Shown: positions 1 to 9,835, counted from the first letter of the stretch. The stretch: DNA of 64,000 nucleotides from Rubrobacter xylanophilus DSM 9941 (GCF_000014185.1 NC_008148.1:310001-374000); one strand, 5' to 3'. Notes: generated by a model not told the origin, from the letters alone. Program-made: numbers and translations.

Positions 1-686
1 CCGTCAGCCGGCTCGTTGGCGCGCCCCCGGGCTACGTGGGCTACGAGGAGGCCGGGCAGCTCACCGAGCAGATCCGGCGCAGGCCCTACTCGGTGGTGCT
101 CTTCGACGAGATAGAGAAGGCCCACCCGGACATCTTCAACACGCTGCTGCAGATCCTGGACGACGGGCGCCTCACCGACGCCCAGGGCCGGACGGTGGAC
201 TTCCGCAACGCGGTCATCATCATGACCTCCAACGTGGGGAGCCAGCACCTGGTCTCCGAGCGGCAGTTCGGGTTCACCGCGCGCGAGGGCGTGGACTTCC
301 GGGAGATGGAGCGCCGGGCCAGGAACGCCCTGGAGCAGACCTTCCGCCCGGAGTTCCTGAACCGGGTCGACGAGATCATCGTCTTCCGCCCGCTCTCGAA
401 GGAGGACGTGATGCAGATCGTGGACATCATGCTCCGGCGGCTGAACAAGCACCTGGAGAGCCAGCGGATCTCCGTGGAGGTGACCCCGGAGGCCCGGGAG
501 TTCCTGGCCGAGGAGGGCTACGACCCGAAGTTCGGCGCGAGGCCGCTCTCCCGCGCGATCCGGCGGCACATAGAGAACCCGCTCTCGAGCAGCATCATCG
601 AGGGCGAGTTCAGCCCGGGCGACACGGTGGTGGTGGACCGCGACGGCGACCGGCTGACCTTCAGGGCGAAGGCCCCGGTCTCCTGA
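1..686 (+). CDS. clpC: ATP-dependent Clp protease ATPase subunit ClpC, C-terminal part
   Basis: The gene is cut by the window edge; the frame is open from base 3 and ends in TGA at 684-686. The visible part covers the second AAA+ module. It begins at the pore-loop region (GAPPGYVGYEEAGQLTE), continues with Walker B (VVLFDEIEKAH) and sensor-1 (IIMTSN), and ends in the ClpB_D2 small domain with the FGARPLSRAIRR arginine segment. The late sequence (ENPLSSSIIEGEFSPGDTV) resembles ClpC more than ClpB. ClpC is a hexameric cytosolic unfoldase that feeds proteins into ClpP. The N-terminal repeats and first ATPase domain lie outside the window, so full length and start cannot be judged. A strong hairpin follows the stop. 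Confidence 0.93.
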   Translation, partial: VSRLVGAPPGYVGYEEAGQLTEQIRRRPYSVVLFDEIEKAHPDIFNTLLQILDDGRLTDAQGRTVDFRNAVIIMTSNVGSQHLVSERQFGFTAREGVDFREMERRARNALEQTFRPEFLNRVDEIIVFRPLSKEDVMQIVDIMLRRLNKHLESQRISVEVTPEAREFLAEEGYDPKFGARPLSRAIRRHIENPLSSSIIEGEFSPGDTVVVDRDGDRLTFRAKAPVS

Positions 687-703
687 GAAAAGGGCCCGCC
701 GGA

Positions 704-742
704 GGAGAGCCCCCGGGAGCATTGTGCTCCCGGGGGCTCTCC
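704..742. terminator. Bidirectional hairpin between clpC and the GST gene
   Basis: This is a perfect 18-bp inverted repeat (704-721 with 725-742) and a 3-base TTG loop, GC-rich and ending in CCCTTT. It lies between convergent genes, so it probably stops transcription from both sides. Confidence 0.85.
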
Positions 743-749
743 CTTTGCG

Positions 750-1454
750 TCACCGGTCGTACTGGCCCCTGCCGAAGAGCACCTCGCGGGCCCGCTCGTC
801 CATCTCCTCCGCGGAGCGGCGCAGCTCCCTGCCCACCTCGAGGGCGCGCCTCACGGCCGGGCGGGCCTCGATGGCCCTGTACCAGCGCTCCAGGTTGGGG
901 TGGTCCTCCAGCCGCTGGCCCTGCCGCTCGTGGGAGATCAGCCAGGGGAAGATCGCCATGTCGGCGATGGTGTACTCGTCGCCCGCGATGTACTCGCTCT
1001 CGGAGAGCCTGCGGTCTATGACCCGGTAGATCCTTGTGGCCTCCTTGGTGTAGCGCTCGATGGCGTAGGGGATCCTCTCCGGCGCGTAGGCCCGGAAGTG
1101 GTGGTTCTGCCCCAGCATCGGGCCGACGGTCCCCATCTGGAACATCAGCCACTCCAGGGTCCGGTACTTTCTGCGCGGCTCCTGCGGGTAGAACCTCCCG
1201 GTCTTCTCGCCGAGGTAGATCAGGATGGCCCCGGACTCGAAGACGGAGATGGGCTCCCCGCCGGGGCCCTCGGGGTCCACGATGGCCGGCATCTTGTTGT
1301 TGGGGCTTATGCGGAGGAACTCCTCCCTGAACTGGTCCCCGGCGGTGATGTCCACCGGCCTTATCTCGTAGGGGACCCCGGCCTCCTCGCAGAAGATCGT
1401 GATCTTGTGCCCGTTGGGCGTCGGCCAGTAGTAGAGCTCTATGGGCTGCGCCAT
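750..1454 (-). CDS. Glutathione S-transferase family protein (YfcG/YghU-like)
   Basis: This 234-residue protein has an N-terminal thioredoxin-like GST domain (residues 4-90, starting IELYYWPTPNGHK, with the SPNNKMPAI and ESGAILIYL segments that bind glutathione in this fold). An all-helical C-terminal domain follows (about 95-215, with the N-capping motif TIADMAIFPW). The layout matches the Nu-class YfcG/YghU disulfide-bond oxidoreductases. Actinobacteria generally lack glutathione, so the physiological thiol is uncertain. The ATG has a GGGGAG Shine-Dalgarno a few bases upstream. It lies 77 bp downstream of glgP on the same strand but seems to have its own promoter, with a palindrome over the expected start point. 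Confidence 0.85.
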   Translation of the reverse strand: MAQPIELYYWPTPNGHKITIFCEEAGVPYEIRPVDITAGDQFREEFLRISPNNKMPAIVDPEGPGGEPISVFESGAILIYLGEKTGRFYPQEPRRKYRTLEWLMFQMGTVGPMLGQNHHFRAYAPERIPYAIERYTKEATRIYRVIDRRLSESEYIAGDEYTIADMAIFPWLISHERQGQRLEDHPNLERWYRAIEARPAVRRALEVGRELRRSAEEMDERAREVLFGRGQYDR

Positions 1455-1479
1455 TCTCTTCTCTCCCCTCTTCTTGCCG

Positions 1480-1499
1480 CTCTTCCGGAAGAGAGGCTA
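1480..1499 (-). promoter_or_regulatory. Candidate -10 box and 14-bp palindromic operator upstream of the GST gene
   Basis: On the minus strand TAGCCT (1494-1499) could be a -10 box. Directly downstream is the perfect palindrome CTCTTCCGGAAGAG (1480-1493), where transcription would start. No good -35 is visible. The geometry suits a repressor site; the regulator is unknown. Confidence 0.4.
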
Positions 1500-1531
1500 C
1501 CACAGGGCGCGCCGCGCTCCGGGGCGAGATT

Positions 1532-3544
1532 TCACCCCCGCCCCGAGAGGCGCGGCAGGTAGAGCCTGCGGACGTATTCCCCGACCATCCGCTGCGCGGA
1601 GAAGGCCGGGGCGACGGTGGCTATGGCCTCCTTCATCACCCCGACCCAGCCCTCCGGGACCCCGCCGGCGCCCCGCCGGTAGTAGAGGGGTGCCACCTCC
1701 CCTTCGAGCACCCCGTAGAGCGCGGCGGCGTCCGCCGCGTCCTGCTCCTCCTCCGAGGCGTACTCCCTCGCCTCCCCGACGGCCCAGCCGTTCCTGCCGT
1801 TGTATCCTTCCGGCCACCAGCCGTCCAGGACGCTGAGGTTGGGCACGCCGTTGAGGGCGGCCTTCTGGCCGGAGGTGCCGCTGGCCTCCAGGGGCCGGCG
1901 GGGGTTGTTGAGCCACACGTCCACCCCCTGCACCAGCCGGCGGGCGACGCCGATACCGTAGTCCTCCAGCAAAACCAGCCGCCCGCCGAGGGCCTCGGCC
2001 GCCCCGTGCAGCTCCCGGATGAGGGCCTTGCCCGGCTCGTCGGCGGGGTGGGCCTTCCCGGAGAAGACGAACTGCACCGGCCGCTGCGGGTCCCCCGCGA
2101 TGCGCCGCAGCCGCTCCGGGTCGCGCAGCAGCAGCGTGGCCCGCTTGTAGGTGGCGAAGCGCCGGGCGAAGCCGACGGTGAGCGCCTCCGGGTCGAGCCG
2201 CCGCCCGGCGAGCCGCTCCACGAGCTCCAGGGCCTCCCGCTTGGCCTCCAGGTGCGCCGCCCAGAGCTCGGCGGCGGGGATCCCGCGGACGAACTCCCAG
2301 GCGGCCGGGTCGTCGGCCGCCTCCCTCCAGCCCCGGTCGGCGTGCCGGTCGAAGAGGGCGGCCATCCGCGGGGCGAGCCAGGACCAGGTGTGGACCCCGT
2401 TGGTGATGTGGGCGACCGGGCGGCCCCACATCCTCTCGGTGACCCCGCGGTGCAGCGCCGAGACGGCGTTGGTCTCGGCGGAGAGGTTCATCGCCAGCGC
2501 CGTCATGTTGAACGCGCCGTCCTCTCCGCCCGCCCGCCCGAGCGCCCAGAGCCCCTCCCGGCCGGTGCCCAGCCTCTCCGGCCAGCCGGACATGAACTCC
2601 CAGAAGAGCTCCGGCGGGAAGGCGTCGTGCCCGGCGGGCACCGGGGTGTGGGTGGTGAACACCCCGGTGGCGGCGACCCGCTCTCGCGCCTCCTCGAAGC
2701 CCCGCCCGGCACGCACCAGCTCCCGCACCCGCTCCAGCCCGGAGAAGGCCGCGTGCCCCTCGTTCATGTGGAAGACGGCGGGGGAGAGCCCGGCGGCCCG
2801 CAGCGCCCGCACCCCGCCCACGCCCAGGACCAGCTCCTGGGCTATCCGGGTGCGGGGCCCGCCGCCGTAGAGGCGGGCCGTGATCCCGCGGTCCTCCGGC
2901 GCGTTCTCGGGCACGTTCGCGTCGAGCAGGAGCAGCGGGACCCGCCCCACCTCTGCCCTCCAGACCCGCAGCGAGAGCCCGCGGCCGGGCAGCTCCACCC
3001 CCACCCGCGCCTCCCGGCCCTCCCCGTCGAGCAGGGGCCTCACCGGCAGCTCCGCGGGGTCGAGTGGCTCGTAGACCTCCTCCTGGCGCCCATCAGCCCC
3101 GATCCGCTGGCGGAAGTACCCCTCCGAGTAGAGGATGCCCACCCCCACCATGGGGACCCCGAGGTCCGAGGCGCTCTTCAGGTGGTCGCCCGCGAGCACC
3201 CCGAGCCCCCCGGAGTAGATCGGGAGCGACTCGTGCAGCCCGAACTCGGCCGAGAGGTAGGCCACGAGGCCGGGCATCTGCCCGGGGCGCGGCGCCGCGA
3301 GGTGCCGCTCCAGCACCTCGAGCGCCCGCTCGTAGGCGCCCAGAAAGCCCGGGTCCCCGGCGGCCCTCTCCAGGTTCCGGGTCCGCCTCAGCAGGAGTAG
3401 CGGGTTGTGCCCGCCCTCCTCCCAGAGCTCGCCGTCCAGCCGGCGGAAGAGATCCGAGATCTCCGGCCGCCAGCTCCAGAGGAGGTTGTACGCCAGCTCG
3501 GGGAGCCTGCGCAGCGGTTTCGGGATGCGCGCTTCTTCGGACAC
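1532..3544 (-). CDS. glgP: Alpha-glucan (glycogen/maltodextrin) phosphorylase
   Basis: This is a GT35 phosphorylase of about 670 residues that releases glucose-1-phosphate from alpha-1,4-glucan with pyridoxal phosphate. It has the actinobacterial short form: an N-terminal helical region ([13 protein letters not shown]), then [41 protein letters not shown], the THITNGVH-like loop ([12 protein letters not shown]), and the PLP-region segments [28 protein letters not shown] and [22 protein letters not shown]. The frame is open to 3670, but I favour GTG 3544. A promoter (TTGACC-16-TAAAAT) ends 8 bases before it, there is no Shine-Dalgarno, and the family N-terminus fits. It supplies phosphorolysis for the glucan made by the trehalose/glucan operon at 21.6-35.9 kb. 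Confidence 0.9.
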   Translation of the reverse strand: MSEEARIPKPLRRLPELAYNLLWSWRPEISDLFRRLDGELWEEGGHNPLLLLRRTRNLERAAGDPGFLGAYERALEVLERHLAAPRPGQMPGLVAYLSAEFGLHESLPIYSGGLGVLAGDHLKSASDLGVPMVGVGILYSEGYFRQRIGADGRQEEVYEPLDPAELPVRPLLDGEGREARVGVELPGRGLSLRVWRAEVGRVPLLLLDANVPENAPEDRGITARLYGGGPRTRIAQELVLGVGGVRALRAAGLSPAVFHMNEGHAAFSGLERVRELVRAGRGFEEARERVAATGVFTTHTPVPAGHDAFPPELFWEFMSGWPERLGTGREGLWALGRAGGEDGAFNMTALAMNLSAETNAVSALHRGVTERMWGRPVAHITNGVHTWSWLAPRMAALFDRHADRGWREAADDPAAWEFVRGIPAAELWAAHLEAKREALELVERLAGRRLDPEALTVGFARRFATYKRATLLLRDPERLRRIAGDPQRPVQFVFSGKAHPADEPGKALIRELHGAAEALGGRLVLLEDYGIGVARRLVQGVDVWLNNPRRPLEASGTSGQKAALNGVPNLSVLDGWWPEGYNGRNGWAVGEAREYASEEEQDAADAAALYGVLEGEVAPLYYRRGAGGVPEGWVGVMKEAIATVAPAFSAQRMVGEYVRRLYLPRLSGRG

Positions 3545-3552
3545 GAGGGTGC

Positions 3553-3580
3553 ATTTTACGGCCAAAGCCGCGGGGGTCAA
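3553..3580 (-). promoter_or_regulatory. Promoter for leaderless glgP
   Basis: On the minus strand the -35 TTGACC (3575-3580), a 16-bp spacer and the -10 TAAAAT (3553-3558) are followed 8 bases later by the GTG at 3544. Transcription would start at or next to the start codon. Confidence 0.65.
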
Positions 3581-3671
3581 CTCCTTGCGGGCCCCCCGCG
3601 GTGGCTCTACCATGGGTGCGGGCGCCCTCCGGCGCCCGGCCGGTCGTCCCTCGGGCTGCGAGGTGGTCACT

Positions 3672-5426
3672 GTGTCGTCCCCGGCGCACCGCGGGCCGGG
3701 CCCGCCGGGAGCAAGAAGGTCTGGCCTGCCGGGCGGGCTGCGCTCGCGGGCCGCCGCTCACCTGCGCAAGGCGGCCCTCCCCTACGCGGTGCTGGCCCTG
3801 GCGCTGGCGTTCACCCTGCTCGCCTGGGAGTACGTCCGGCAGAACCTGGAGGAGCGGGACAGAGACCTCTTCCGGAACACCGTCTCGGCCGCGGAGCTCG
3901 CCGTCGAGCGCCGCACCCGGGGGCACATCCTGGCGCTGTACGGGGCGCGGGCGCTGTTCATCCCGGGCGGGGAGGTGGACGCCCGCGACTGGGAGCGCTA
4001 CGTCCGGAGCGTGAGGCTCCGGGAGCGGTTCGGGGGGCTCCTCATCCTCGGCTACGCCCCGCGCGCCCCCGGCGGACGGGAACGCTTCCCGGTGCGCCTC
4101 GCCGGACCCGAGGACGAGGCCGGCCGGCTGCTGCTCGGCTACGACCCCTACGCCGACCCCGAACACCGGGCCGCCATGGAGCGGGCGCGGGACGGGGGCG
4201 TCCCCCAGGCCACCGGCATGGTCTACGTTCCCTCCGAGGCCCCGCCGGGCTCGGTGCTGGACATACTGCTGCGCCGGGGGTTCTACGTGTACCTGCCGGT
4301 CTACCGCGGCGGGGAGGACCCCGGAAGCCCCGCGGACCGGCGGCGGGCCCTGGAGGGCTTCGTGGTCGGGATCTTCGAGATGGAGGGCCTGATGCGCGGG
4401 ATCTTCCGGGGGGACTTCGCGCCCGCCGTGGACCTGGAGGTCTACGACGGCGGCCGCACCTCCCCGGAGGCCCTGCTCTACGACGGGGACGGGGTGCTGC
4501 GCGCCTCCGACCCCTCGGCCGCGCCCCGGTTCGCCGGCTCCTCCCGCCTCTCCGTCGGGGGCCGGCGGTGGACCCTCTTCTCCGCCGCCCTCCCGGGCTT
4601 CGCCGGGGGGGACGGGGCCCTCCTGCCGCCGCTCGTGCTCGCCGTCGGCGGGGCGACGGGCGGGCTGCTCTTCGGGGCGACCTGGCTGCTCGCCTCCAGC
4701 CGTCTGCGCGCCCAGGCCGCGGGCCGCAAGCTGGAGGAGGCCAACAGGGAGCTGGAGGCCTTCAGCTACTCGGTCTCCCACGACCTGCGCGCCCCCCTGC
4801 GCAGCATCGAGGGGTTCTCCCAGATCCTGCTGGAGGACTACGGGGAGCGCCTGGACGCGGAGGGCAGGGACTACCTGAACCGCGTGCGGCGGGCGAGCCA
4901 GCGGATGGCCCTGCTCATCGACGCCCTGCTCGGCCTCTCGCGCCTCGGCAGGAGGGAGGTGCGCCTCGCCCGGGTGGACCTCTCCCGCATGGCCCGCGAG
5001 ATAGTAGAGGAGCTGCGGCAGCGGGAGCCCGGGCGCGAGGTGGAGGTGCGCGTGGAGGATGGGCTCGAGGCGACGGCCGACCCCGGGCTCGTCAAGGTGG
5101 CGCTCGAGAACCTGCTCGGCAACGCCTGGAAGTTCACCGCCAGGGAGGAGCGGGCCGTCATAGAGTTCGGCCGCGCCGTGCGCGAGAGGGAGCCGGGGCG
5201 CCCGCTCTCCTGCTACTACGTCCGGGACAACGGGGTCGGCTTCGACATGGCCTACGCCGGCAAGCTCTTCGGTCCCTTCCAGCGGCTGCACACCGAGGAG
5301 GAGTTCGAGGGGACCGGGGTGGGGCTGGCCACCGTGTGGCGGGTCGTCCGGCGGCACGGGGGCGTGATCTGGGCCGAGGCCGCCGAGGGAGAGGGGGCGG
5401 CCTTCTACTTCACCCTCTCGCCCTGA
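3672..5426 (+). CDS. CHASE-domain sensor histidine kinase
   Basis: This is a membrane sensor kinase of about 584 residues. TM1 is near 35-52 and is followed by an extracytoplasmic CHASE domain (about 60-300, with [17 protein letters not shown] and LILGYAPRA). TM2 is about 316-341. A short coiled linker leads into HisKA, with the phosphoacceptor His370 in [12 protein letters not shown]. HATPase_c carries the N box (NLLGNAWKF), the G1 box (DNGVGFD) and G2 (GTGVGLA). The kinase core resembles those of cyanobacterial and phytochrome-type kinases. GTG 3672 has GAGGTGG five bases upstream; an in-frame ATG at 3612 is the alternative. There is no receiver domain, and no response regulator gene lies nearby, so it is an orphan. 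The ligand cannot be told. Its 3' end overlaps the convergent gene by 22 bp. Confidence 0.87.
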   Translation: MSSPAHRGPGPPGARRSGLPGGLRSRAAAHLRKAALPYAVLALALAFTLLAWEYVRQNLEERDRDLFRNTVSAAELAVERRTRGHILALYGARALFIPGGEVDARDWERYVRSVRLRERFGGLLILGYAPRAPGGRERFPVRLAGPEDEAGRLLLGYDPYADPEHRAAMERARDGGVPQATGMVYVPSEAPPGSVLDILLRRGFYVYLPVYRGGEDPGSPADRRRALEGFVVGIFEMEGLMRGIFRGDFAPAVDLEVYDGGRTSPEALLYDGDGVLRASDPSAAPRFAGSSRLSVGGRRWTLFSAALPGFAGGDGALLPPLVLAVGGATGGLLFGATWLLASSRLRAQAAGRKLEEANRELEAFSYSVSHDLRAPLRSIEGFSQILLEDYGERLDAEGRDYLNRVRRASQRMALLIDALLGLSRLGRREVRLARVDLSRMAREIVEELRQREPGREVEVRVEDGLEATADPGLVKVALENLLGNAWKFTAREERAVIEFGRAVREREPGRPLSCYYVRDNGVGFDMAYAGKLFGPFQRLHTEEEFEGTGVGLATVWRVVRRHGGVIWAEAAEGEGAAFYFTLSP

Positions 5427-6088
5427 AGCTCGCGCAGCAGCTCCTTCAGGCGCGGCACGACCTCGTCCAGCTCCCCGGCCCCGCAGCGGATGTGCAGGTG
5501 GATGCTCAGCGAGGGGCCGGAGCCCGCCTCCAGCGTGACCTCCGCGGGCCGCTTCTCCGGCTCGCCGGGGCCCTCCGGCTCCTCCCCCTGCCCGTCCTCG
5601 AGCGCGGCCGTCAGCTGCCCGGGGGCCTCCTCCCGCAGCAGCCCGGCGGCCTTGAGGATCTCGATCACCGTCCCCGCCCCGGTCATCACCGGCTTGTTGC
5701 GCGGCTGCCCCGCCGCGTGGGCGACGTAGGCCTGCAGCGTCGGGTAGAGCATCCCCTCGCGCAGCTTCACCGCCGAGACCACGTTCTGCAGGAACTCGCT
5801 GGAGGAGACGAGGGCGCGCCAGGCGCGGCGGACCCCCTCCGCGTCCTTGCGGGCCAGCGCGAGCGCGAGCTCCCTCCCGCGCCGGGTCACCAGCCGCTCG
5901 CGCTCCCCGGTCAGCACCCCGATCTCCACCAGGAACCCGTTGGTCCGGCTGGCGCTCGACTGGTGGACGGCGTTCAGCTTGCCCACGTCCCCGGGGCTGG
6001 CCGCCGAGTCCCGGGTGCCGTAGGCGATGATTATGTTCACCAGCTCCTCGTAAGAGCAGCCCGGGAGCCTGAAGCCTCCCTCTGCCAT
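5405..6088 (-). CDS. Uncharacterised protein, possible winged-helix N-terminus
   Basis: I do not recognise this 227-residue protein with certainty. Residues 10-165 are mostly helical. They begin [13 protein letters not shown], and [20 protein letters not shown] followed by [13 protein letters not shown] reads like a winged-helix unit (recognition helix plus wing), as in DUF5343-type proteins; this is a weak resemblance by eye. Residues 165-190 are an acidic Gly/Pro/Glu linker. A separate C-terminal module ([19 protein letters not shown] to the end) looks like a small beta-alpha unit. A good GGAGG ribosome site precedes the ATG. The promoter lies inside a 13-bp inverted repeat, which would fit autoregulation by a DNA-binding product. 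Confidence 0.75.
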   Translation of the reverse strand: MAEGGFRLPGCSYEELVNIIIAYGTRDSAASPGDVGKLNAVHQSSASRTNGFLVEIGVLTGERERLVTRRGRELALALARKDAEGVRRAWRALVSSSEFLQNVVSAVKLREGMLYPTLQAYVAHAAGQPRNKPVMTGAGTVIEILKAAGLLREEAPGQLTAALEDGQGEEPEGPGEPEKRPAEVTLEAGSGPSLSIHLHIRCGAGELDEVVPRLKELLRELQGERVK

Positions 6089-6102
6089 CCGCCGCCTCCT
6101 CT

Positions 6103-6152
6103 CCTCCGAAAGCGCCCTTATTCTAGACCAGCGCCGGGCGCGCTTTCGGAGG
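6103..6152 (-). promoter_or_regulatory. Promoter flanked by a 13-bp inverted repeat (candidate operator)
   Basis: CCTCCGAAAGCGC (6103-6115) and its exact reverse complement (6140-6152) flank a minus-strand -10 box TAGAAT (6120-6125). One arm would cover the start point and the other the -35 region of the gene at 5405-6088. Transcribed, only the downstream arm would be in the RNA, so a DNA operator is more likely than a terminator. Confidence 0.5.
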
Positions 6153-6255
6153 GAGGGGTTAACCGGGATTTAAGCGGTCTTTCGCCCTCCTTTAACCCGC
6201 GCCGGGAGGGTGGCCCGTAGAATCCGTGCCGGAGCGTAGAAGGGAGACGCACGCG

Positions 6256-6705
6256 TTGGCGCTGAGACAGAAGACCGCCCCCACGCTCGCCGGGTTGCCA
6301 CGCGCCGAGCCCGCCGCCTCCCGGCTGCCCGGGCTCCTGCTCGCCGCCCTGGGGGCGCTCCTCATCGTCCTCTCCGCCCCCGACCTCGCCTCCGGCGCGG
6401 TGCTCGGCGGCCGGGAGGGCGAGACGCTGCGGGGCGGCCTGCGGGGCGAGGCGCTCGCCGGCCTCTCCGGGGGCGACGCCCTCTGGGGGCTCGGGGGCGG
6501 GGACCTGCTCCTCGGGGGGAGCGGGGACGACGAGCTCTACGGCGGCGCCGGGACCGACGTGCTGCTGGGCGGGCCGGGGGCGGACTTTGTGGAGGCGGCC
6601 GACGGCGAGCCGGACCGCATCCTCTGCGGCTCCGGCCGGGATGTGGCCAGCGCCGACCGCCTCGACAGGCTCGATTCCGGCTGCGAGACCGTCTACCGGG
6701 GCTGA
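6256..6705 (+). CDS. Small exported protein with RTX-type calcium-binding repeats
   Basis: This is a protein of about 149 residues. An N-terminal hydrophobic stretch (LPGLLLAALGALLIVLSAP, about residues 24-42) is a signal peptide or anchor. Then come several glycine-rich nonapeptide-like units (GGDLLLGGSGDDELYGGAG and GTDVLLGGPGADFV) of the hemolysin-type calcium-binding family, which form a parallel beta roll with calcium. The end carries two cysteines in a segment (ILCGSGRDVASADRLDRL then SGCETV) typical of actinobacterial RTX-like proteins. I chose TTG 6256 because AGAAGGGAG lies nine bases upstream; a plausible -10 TAGAAT is at 6218-6223. With so few repeats it is probably a secreted structural or calcium-binding protein rather than a toxin. 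It converges on trpB2. Confidence 0.72.
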   Translation: MALRQKTAPTLAGLPRAEPAASRLPGLLLAALGALLIVLSAPDLASGAVLGGREGETLRGGLRGEALAGLSGGDALWGLGGGDLLLGGSGDDELYGGAGTDVLLGGPGADFVEAADGEPDRILCGSGRDVASADRLDRLDSGCETVYRG

Positions 6706-6722
6706 GGAGGGTCCTCCTATTC

Positions 6723-8075
6723 CTAGATCGGAAGCCCCTCCAGCGCCCGGTCTATCTCCTCCTGCGAGAGCTGCAGGTCCACGAGCTCCCCGGCCAGGTA
6801 GCGCTCGTAGGCCGAGAGGTCGAAGTGCCCGTGGCCGCACATGTTGAAGAGGATCACGCGCCCCTCCCCGGCCTCCCTCGCCTCGAGCGCCAGGTCCATA
6901 ACCGCCTTTATGGCGTGGTTGACCTCCGGCGCGGGGACTATGCCCTCGGCCCGCGCGAACGCCACCCCGGCCTCGAAGGTCTCGTTCTGCAGGTAGGCGC
7001 GCGCCTCCACGAGCCCCTCGTGCACGAGCGCGGACAGGATCGGGGAGTCCCCGTGGTAGCGGAGCCCCCCGGCGTGTATCCCCGCCGGGACGAAGGAGTG
7101 GCCTAACGTGTACATCTTCATCAGGGGCGTCGTGCCCGCGGTGTCGCCGAAGTCGTAGGTGAAGCGGCCCTTGGTGAGCGTCGGGCAGGAGGCGGGCTCC
7201 ACGGCGATAAAGCGGGTGTCCCTCCCGTTCAGCAGGTTCTCGCGCAGGAAGGGGAAGGCGATCCCGCCGAAGTTGGAGCCGCCGCCCGCGCAGCCGACGA
7301 CCACGTCCGGGTACTCGCCGGCGAGCTCCATCTGCTCTATGGCCTCCTGCCCGATCACGGTCTGGTGCAAGAGCACGTGGTTGAGCACGCTCCCCAAGGA
7401 ATACTTCGCGTCCTCGCTGCCGACCGCGTCCTCGACGGCCTCGGAGATCGCTATCCCGAGCGAGCCGGGGGAGTCGGGGTGCTCCTCGAGGATCCTGCGG
7501 CCCGCCTGCGTGAGGTCCGTGGGGCTCGCGTGGACGTCCGCGCCGTAGGTCTGCATCATGATGCGGCGGTAGGGCTTCTGGTCGTAGGAGACGCGCACCA
7601 TGTAGACGGTGCACTCCAGGCCCATCTGGCGGCAGGCGAAGGCGAGGGAGGAGCCCCACTGCCCCGCGCCGGTCTCGGTGGTGAGGCGCCGGACGCCCTC
7701 CTCGCGGTTGTAGTAGGCCTGGGGGACGGCGGTGTTGGGCTTGTGGCTCCCGGTGGGGGAGACCCCCTCGTACTTGTAGTAGATGCGGGCGGGGGTGTCG
7801 AGGAGCCTCTCGAGGCGCCGGGCGCGGAAGAGGGGCGTGGGCCGCCAGAGGCCGTAGATCTTTCGCACCTCCTCCGGGATGGGGACGCGCGGCTCGGCGC
7901 TCACCTCCTGCTCGATGATGGCGCGCGGGAAGATCGGGGCGAAGGCCTCCGGACCCACCGGCTCGCGGGTGGCCGGGTCGAGCGGCGGCTCCAGCGCGAA
8001 CGGCAGGTCCGGCACGATGTTGTACCAGCTCTGCGGGATGTGCTCGTCGCCGAGAACGAACTTCGTGGGCTCCAC
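6723..8075 (-). CDS. trpB: TrpB2-type tryptophan synthase beta chain
   Basis: This is a 450-residue PLP enzyme that makes tryptophan from indole and serine. The N-terminal extension ([22 protein letters not shown]) and overall pattern are those of the TrpB2 group rather than canonical TrpB1. The PLP lysine is Lys112 in TGSHKPNTA, and the phosphate-binding glycine loop is [10 protein letters not shown]. The GTG start has GGAGG six bases upstream. No trpA, trpC or other trp gene is present; TrpB2 proteins are often unlinked and are proposed to salvage free indole or act with a different alpha subunit. It lies 77 bp after ushA on the same strand, separated by a 9-bp GC hairpin (around 8121-8147) without a T tract, so it may be a read-through tail of the phosphate operon. 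Confidence 0.9.
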   Translation of the reverse strand: MEPTKFVLGDEHIPQSWYNIVPDLPFALEPPLDPATREPVGPEAFAPIFPRAIIEQEVSAEPRVPIPEEVRKIYGLWRPTPLFRARRLERLLDTPARIYYKYEGVSPTGSHKPNTAVPQAYYNREEGVRRLTTETGAGQWGSSLAFACRQMGLECTVYMVRVSYDQKPYRRIMMQTYGADVHASPTDLTQAGRRILEEHPDSPGSLGIAISEAVEDAVGSEDAKYSLGSVLNHVLLHQTVIGQEAIEQMELAGEYPDVVVGCAGGGSNFGGIAFPFLRENLLNGRDTRFIAVEPASCPTLTKGRFTYDFGDTAGTTPLMKMYTLGHSFVPAGIHAGGLRYHGDSPILSALVHEGLVEARAYLQNETFEAGVAFARAEGIVPAPEVNHAIKAVMDLALEAREAGEGRVILFNMCGHGHFDLSAYERYLAGELVDLQLSQEEIDRALEGLPI

Positions 8076-8152
8076 CTCTAACCTCCGGTCTCTTGGCCGC
8101 AGGCCACCAGCTTACAGCCTTCCCCGCCGCCGCTTCCAGGCGGCGGGCCGCC

Positions 8153-9823
8153 CTACCCCTCCCGCGTGATCCTCGGGTCGGCGAACGGGTCGGGGGCCTC
8201 GAAGGGCTGCGGGAGGCCGTCTATGTAGGCCTCGAGCGCCTCGAGGTCGCTGCCGAGGGTCTGCTGGTCTCTGCCCTCCTTGAAGACCGTGAAGCCGTCG
8301 CCGCCGGTCGCGATGAAGCTGTTGGCCGCGACGGTGTAGGTCGCGGAGCGGTCTATCGGGGTGCCGTCCGGGAGGGTGACGCTGGTTATGCGCTGCCCGG
8401 CGGGCCGCGAGGCGTCGTAGGAGAACTCGAGGCCGCTCACCTGCAGGATGCGGGTCCGGCCCTCCTGGAACTGCTGCTCGAGGAGCGCGTAGATCTGGTC
8501 CCCGGTCAGCTCCATCTTCGCCACCTGGTTGTCGAAGGGCTGCACCGCGAAGAGCTCCCCGAAGGTCACCTCGCCCGCCGCGATGTCGGCCCGGATGCCG
8601 CCGGGGTTCATGAAGGCGAAGTCGGCGCCGGCGTAGGCCCTCTGCGCGTCGGCGATGAGGTCCCCGAGCGCGCTCTCGCCCGCGGGCGTCGTCGCGCGGG
8701 TTATGTCCTCTGCGGCGACGCCGACGACGCGGTTCGCGACCGGCGCTATCTCCCGCTCGTACTCGGCGACGAGGGCGGCGACCTCGGGGTCGGGGGCGAT
8801 GGCGTCCCGGTAGGTGGTTATGACCTCGGCCTCGGCGCCGACGACGTCCTTCGTCCTGCGGTCGATGCGCAGGTCCACGTCCTCTATGGCGGTGCCGAAG
8901 CTGTAGGCCTGCACGAGCAGCTTGCCGTCCACGCGGGTGTCCATGAAGGTGTGGCTGTGCCCGGCGATGACGGCGTCCACCGCGTCGCTCATCTGCGCCG
9001 TCTCGGTCACGACCTCGCCGGTGGCGGTCTGCCCGCTCTGGAAGCCGCCGGAGTGGGCGAGCACGACTATCGCCTCGACGCCCCTCTTCCTGAGCTTTGG
9101 GACGTAGCGGTTCACGGTGTCGGAGATGTCGAGGAAGTCGAAGGGGGCGACGGCGTCGGGGATGACGATCTGCTCGGTCTCCGGCGTCACCACCCCGATA
9201 AACCCGACCTTCACGCCCCTGCGCTTGATGACCTCGTAGGGCGGCAGGATCGGGTCTTCGGTGCCGGCCCAGACGGTGTTGGCGGCGATGTAGGGGAACC
9301 GCGCCCCGGGGAAGTCGGGGTCGGAGGTATTCACCGGCTCGCCGTCGGGACCGGTCTTGAACTGGTCGCCGTCGGTCCGCTGCCCGCCGTTCAGGAGGCG
9401 GAACATCTCGGTCTTGCCCTCGTCGAACTCGTGGTTGCCTAAAGTCCCGAGGTCGAGGCCCATAAGGTTCATCGCGTAGATGGCGGGCTCGTCGTGGAAG
9501 TAGCTCGAGATGAGCGGGGATCCCCCGACGGAGTCCCCGGCGTGGATGCGGATGGTGCCCTTCGGGTTCTCGCGCTCCTCGCGGTCGAGGTAGGCGGCCA
9601 GGTACTCCGCGCCGCCGACCGGGCGCCCGTCCACGCTGCGCGGCGACTGCAGCCAGCCGTGGAAGTCGTTGAAGCCCAGGATCTGGACCTCCGCGATCCT
9701 GCCCTCCGGCACGGGCTCGTTCTTGGGCCCGGACTCGGCATCGGCCGCCCGGGCCAGAGACAACGCGAGCGCCAGCGCCGCGGCGAGCGCGACGAGGGTG
9801 CTCGTAGATCTGCTCTTCACCAT
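8153..9823 (-). CDS. ushA: Secreted 5'-nucleotidase / 2',3'-cyclic phosphodiesterase (UshA family)
   Basis: This is a 556-residue exported metallophosphoesterase. The Sec signal peptide spans residues 1-29 (hydrophobic ALAAALALALSLARAADA). The N-terminal calcineurin-like domain carries the dinuclear metal motifs GFNDFHGWL, HAGDSVGGSP, LGNHEFDEG, LAHSGG and AGHSHTF. The C-terminal 5'-nucleotidase domain (about 355-530) has NPGGIRADI and the substrate-stacking region near IATGGDGFTVF. It hydrolyses extracellular nucleotides and cyclic nucleotides, releasing phosphate and nucleosides. It starts 12 bp after glpQ in what looks like a phoX-phoD-glpQ-ushA transcription unit. No cell-wall sorting motif is present at its C-terminus. 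Confidence 0.92.
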   Translation of the reverse strand: MVKSRSTSTLVALAAALALALSLARAADAESGPKNEPVPEGRIAEVQILGFNDFHGWLQSPRSVDGRPVGGAEYLAAYLDREERENPKGTIRIHAGDSVGGSPLISSYFHDEPAIYAMNLMGLDLGTLGNHEFDEGKTEMFRLLNGGQRTDGDQFKTGPDGEPVNTSDPDFPGARFPYIAANTVWAGTEDPILPPYEVIKRRGVKVGFIGVVTPETEQIVIPDAVAPFDFLDISDTVNRYVPKLRKRGVEAIVVLAHSGGFQSGQTATGEVVTETAQMSDAVDAVIAGHSHTFMDTRVDGKLLVQAYSFGTAIEDVDLRIDRRTKDVVGAEAEVITTYRDAIAPDPEVAALVAEYEREIAPVANRVVGVAAEDITRATTPAGESALGDLIADAQRAYAGADFAFMNPGGIRADIAAGEVTFGELFAVQPFDNQVAKMELTGDQIYALLEQQFQEGRTRILQVSGLEFSYDASRPAGQRITSVTLPDGTPIDRSATYTVAANSFIATGGDGFTVFKEGRDQQTLGSDLEALEAYIDGLPQPFEAPDPFADPRITREG

Positions 9824-9835
9824 CCGCGTTCCCCC

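Noticed and set aside
3093-5357. A 754-codon minus-strand frame across the histidine kinase
   Set aside because: It is antisense to the kinase and overlaps glgP; it lacks recognisable motifs and a ribosome site.
8121-8147. GC hairpin between ushA and trpB2 as a terminator
   Set aside because: It has a 9-bp stem but no T tract, so read-through into trpB2 is possible; I do not list it as a terminator.
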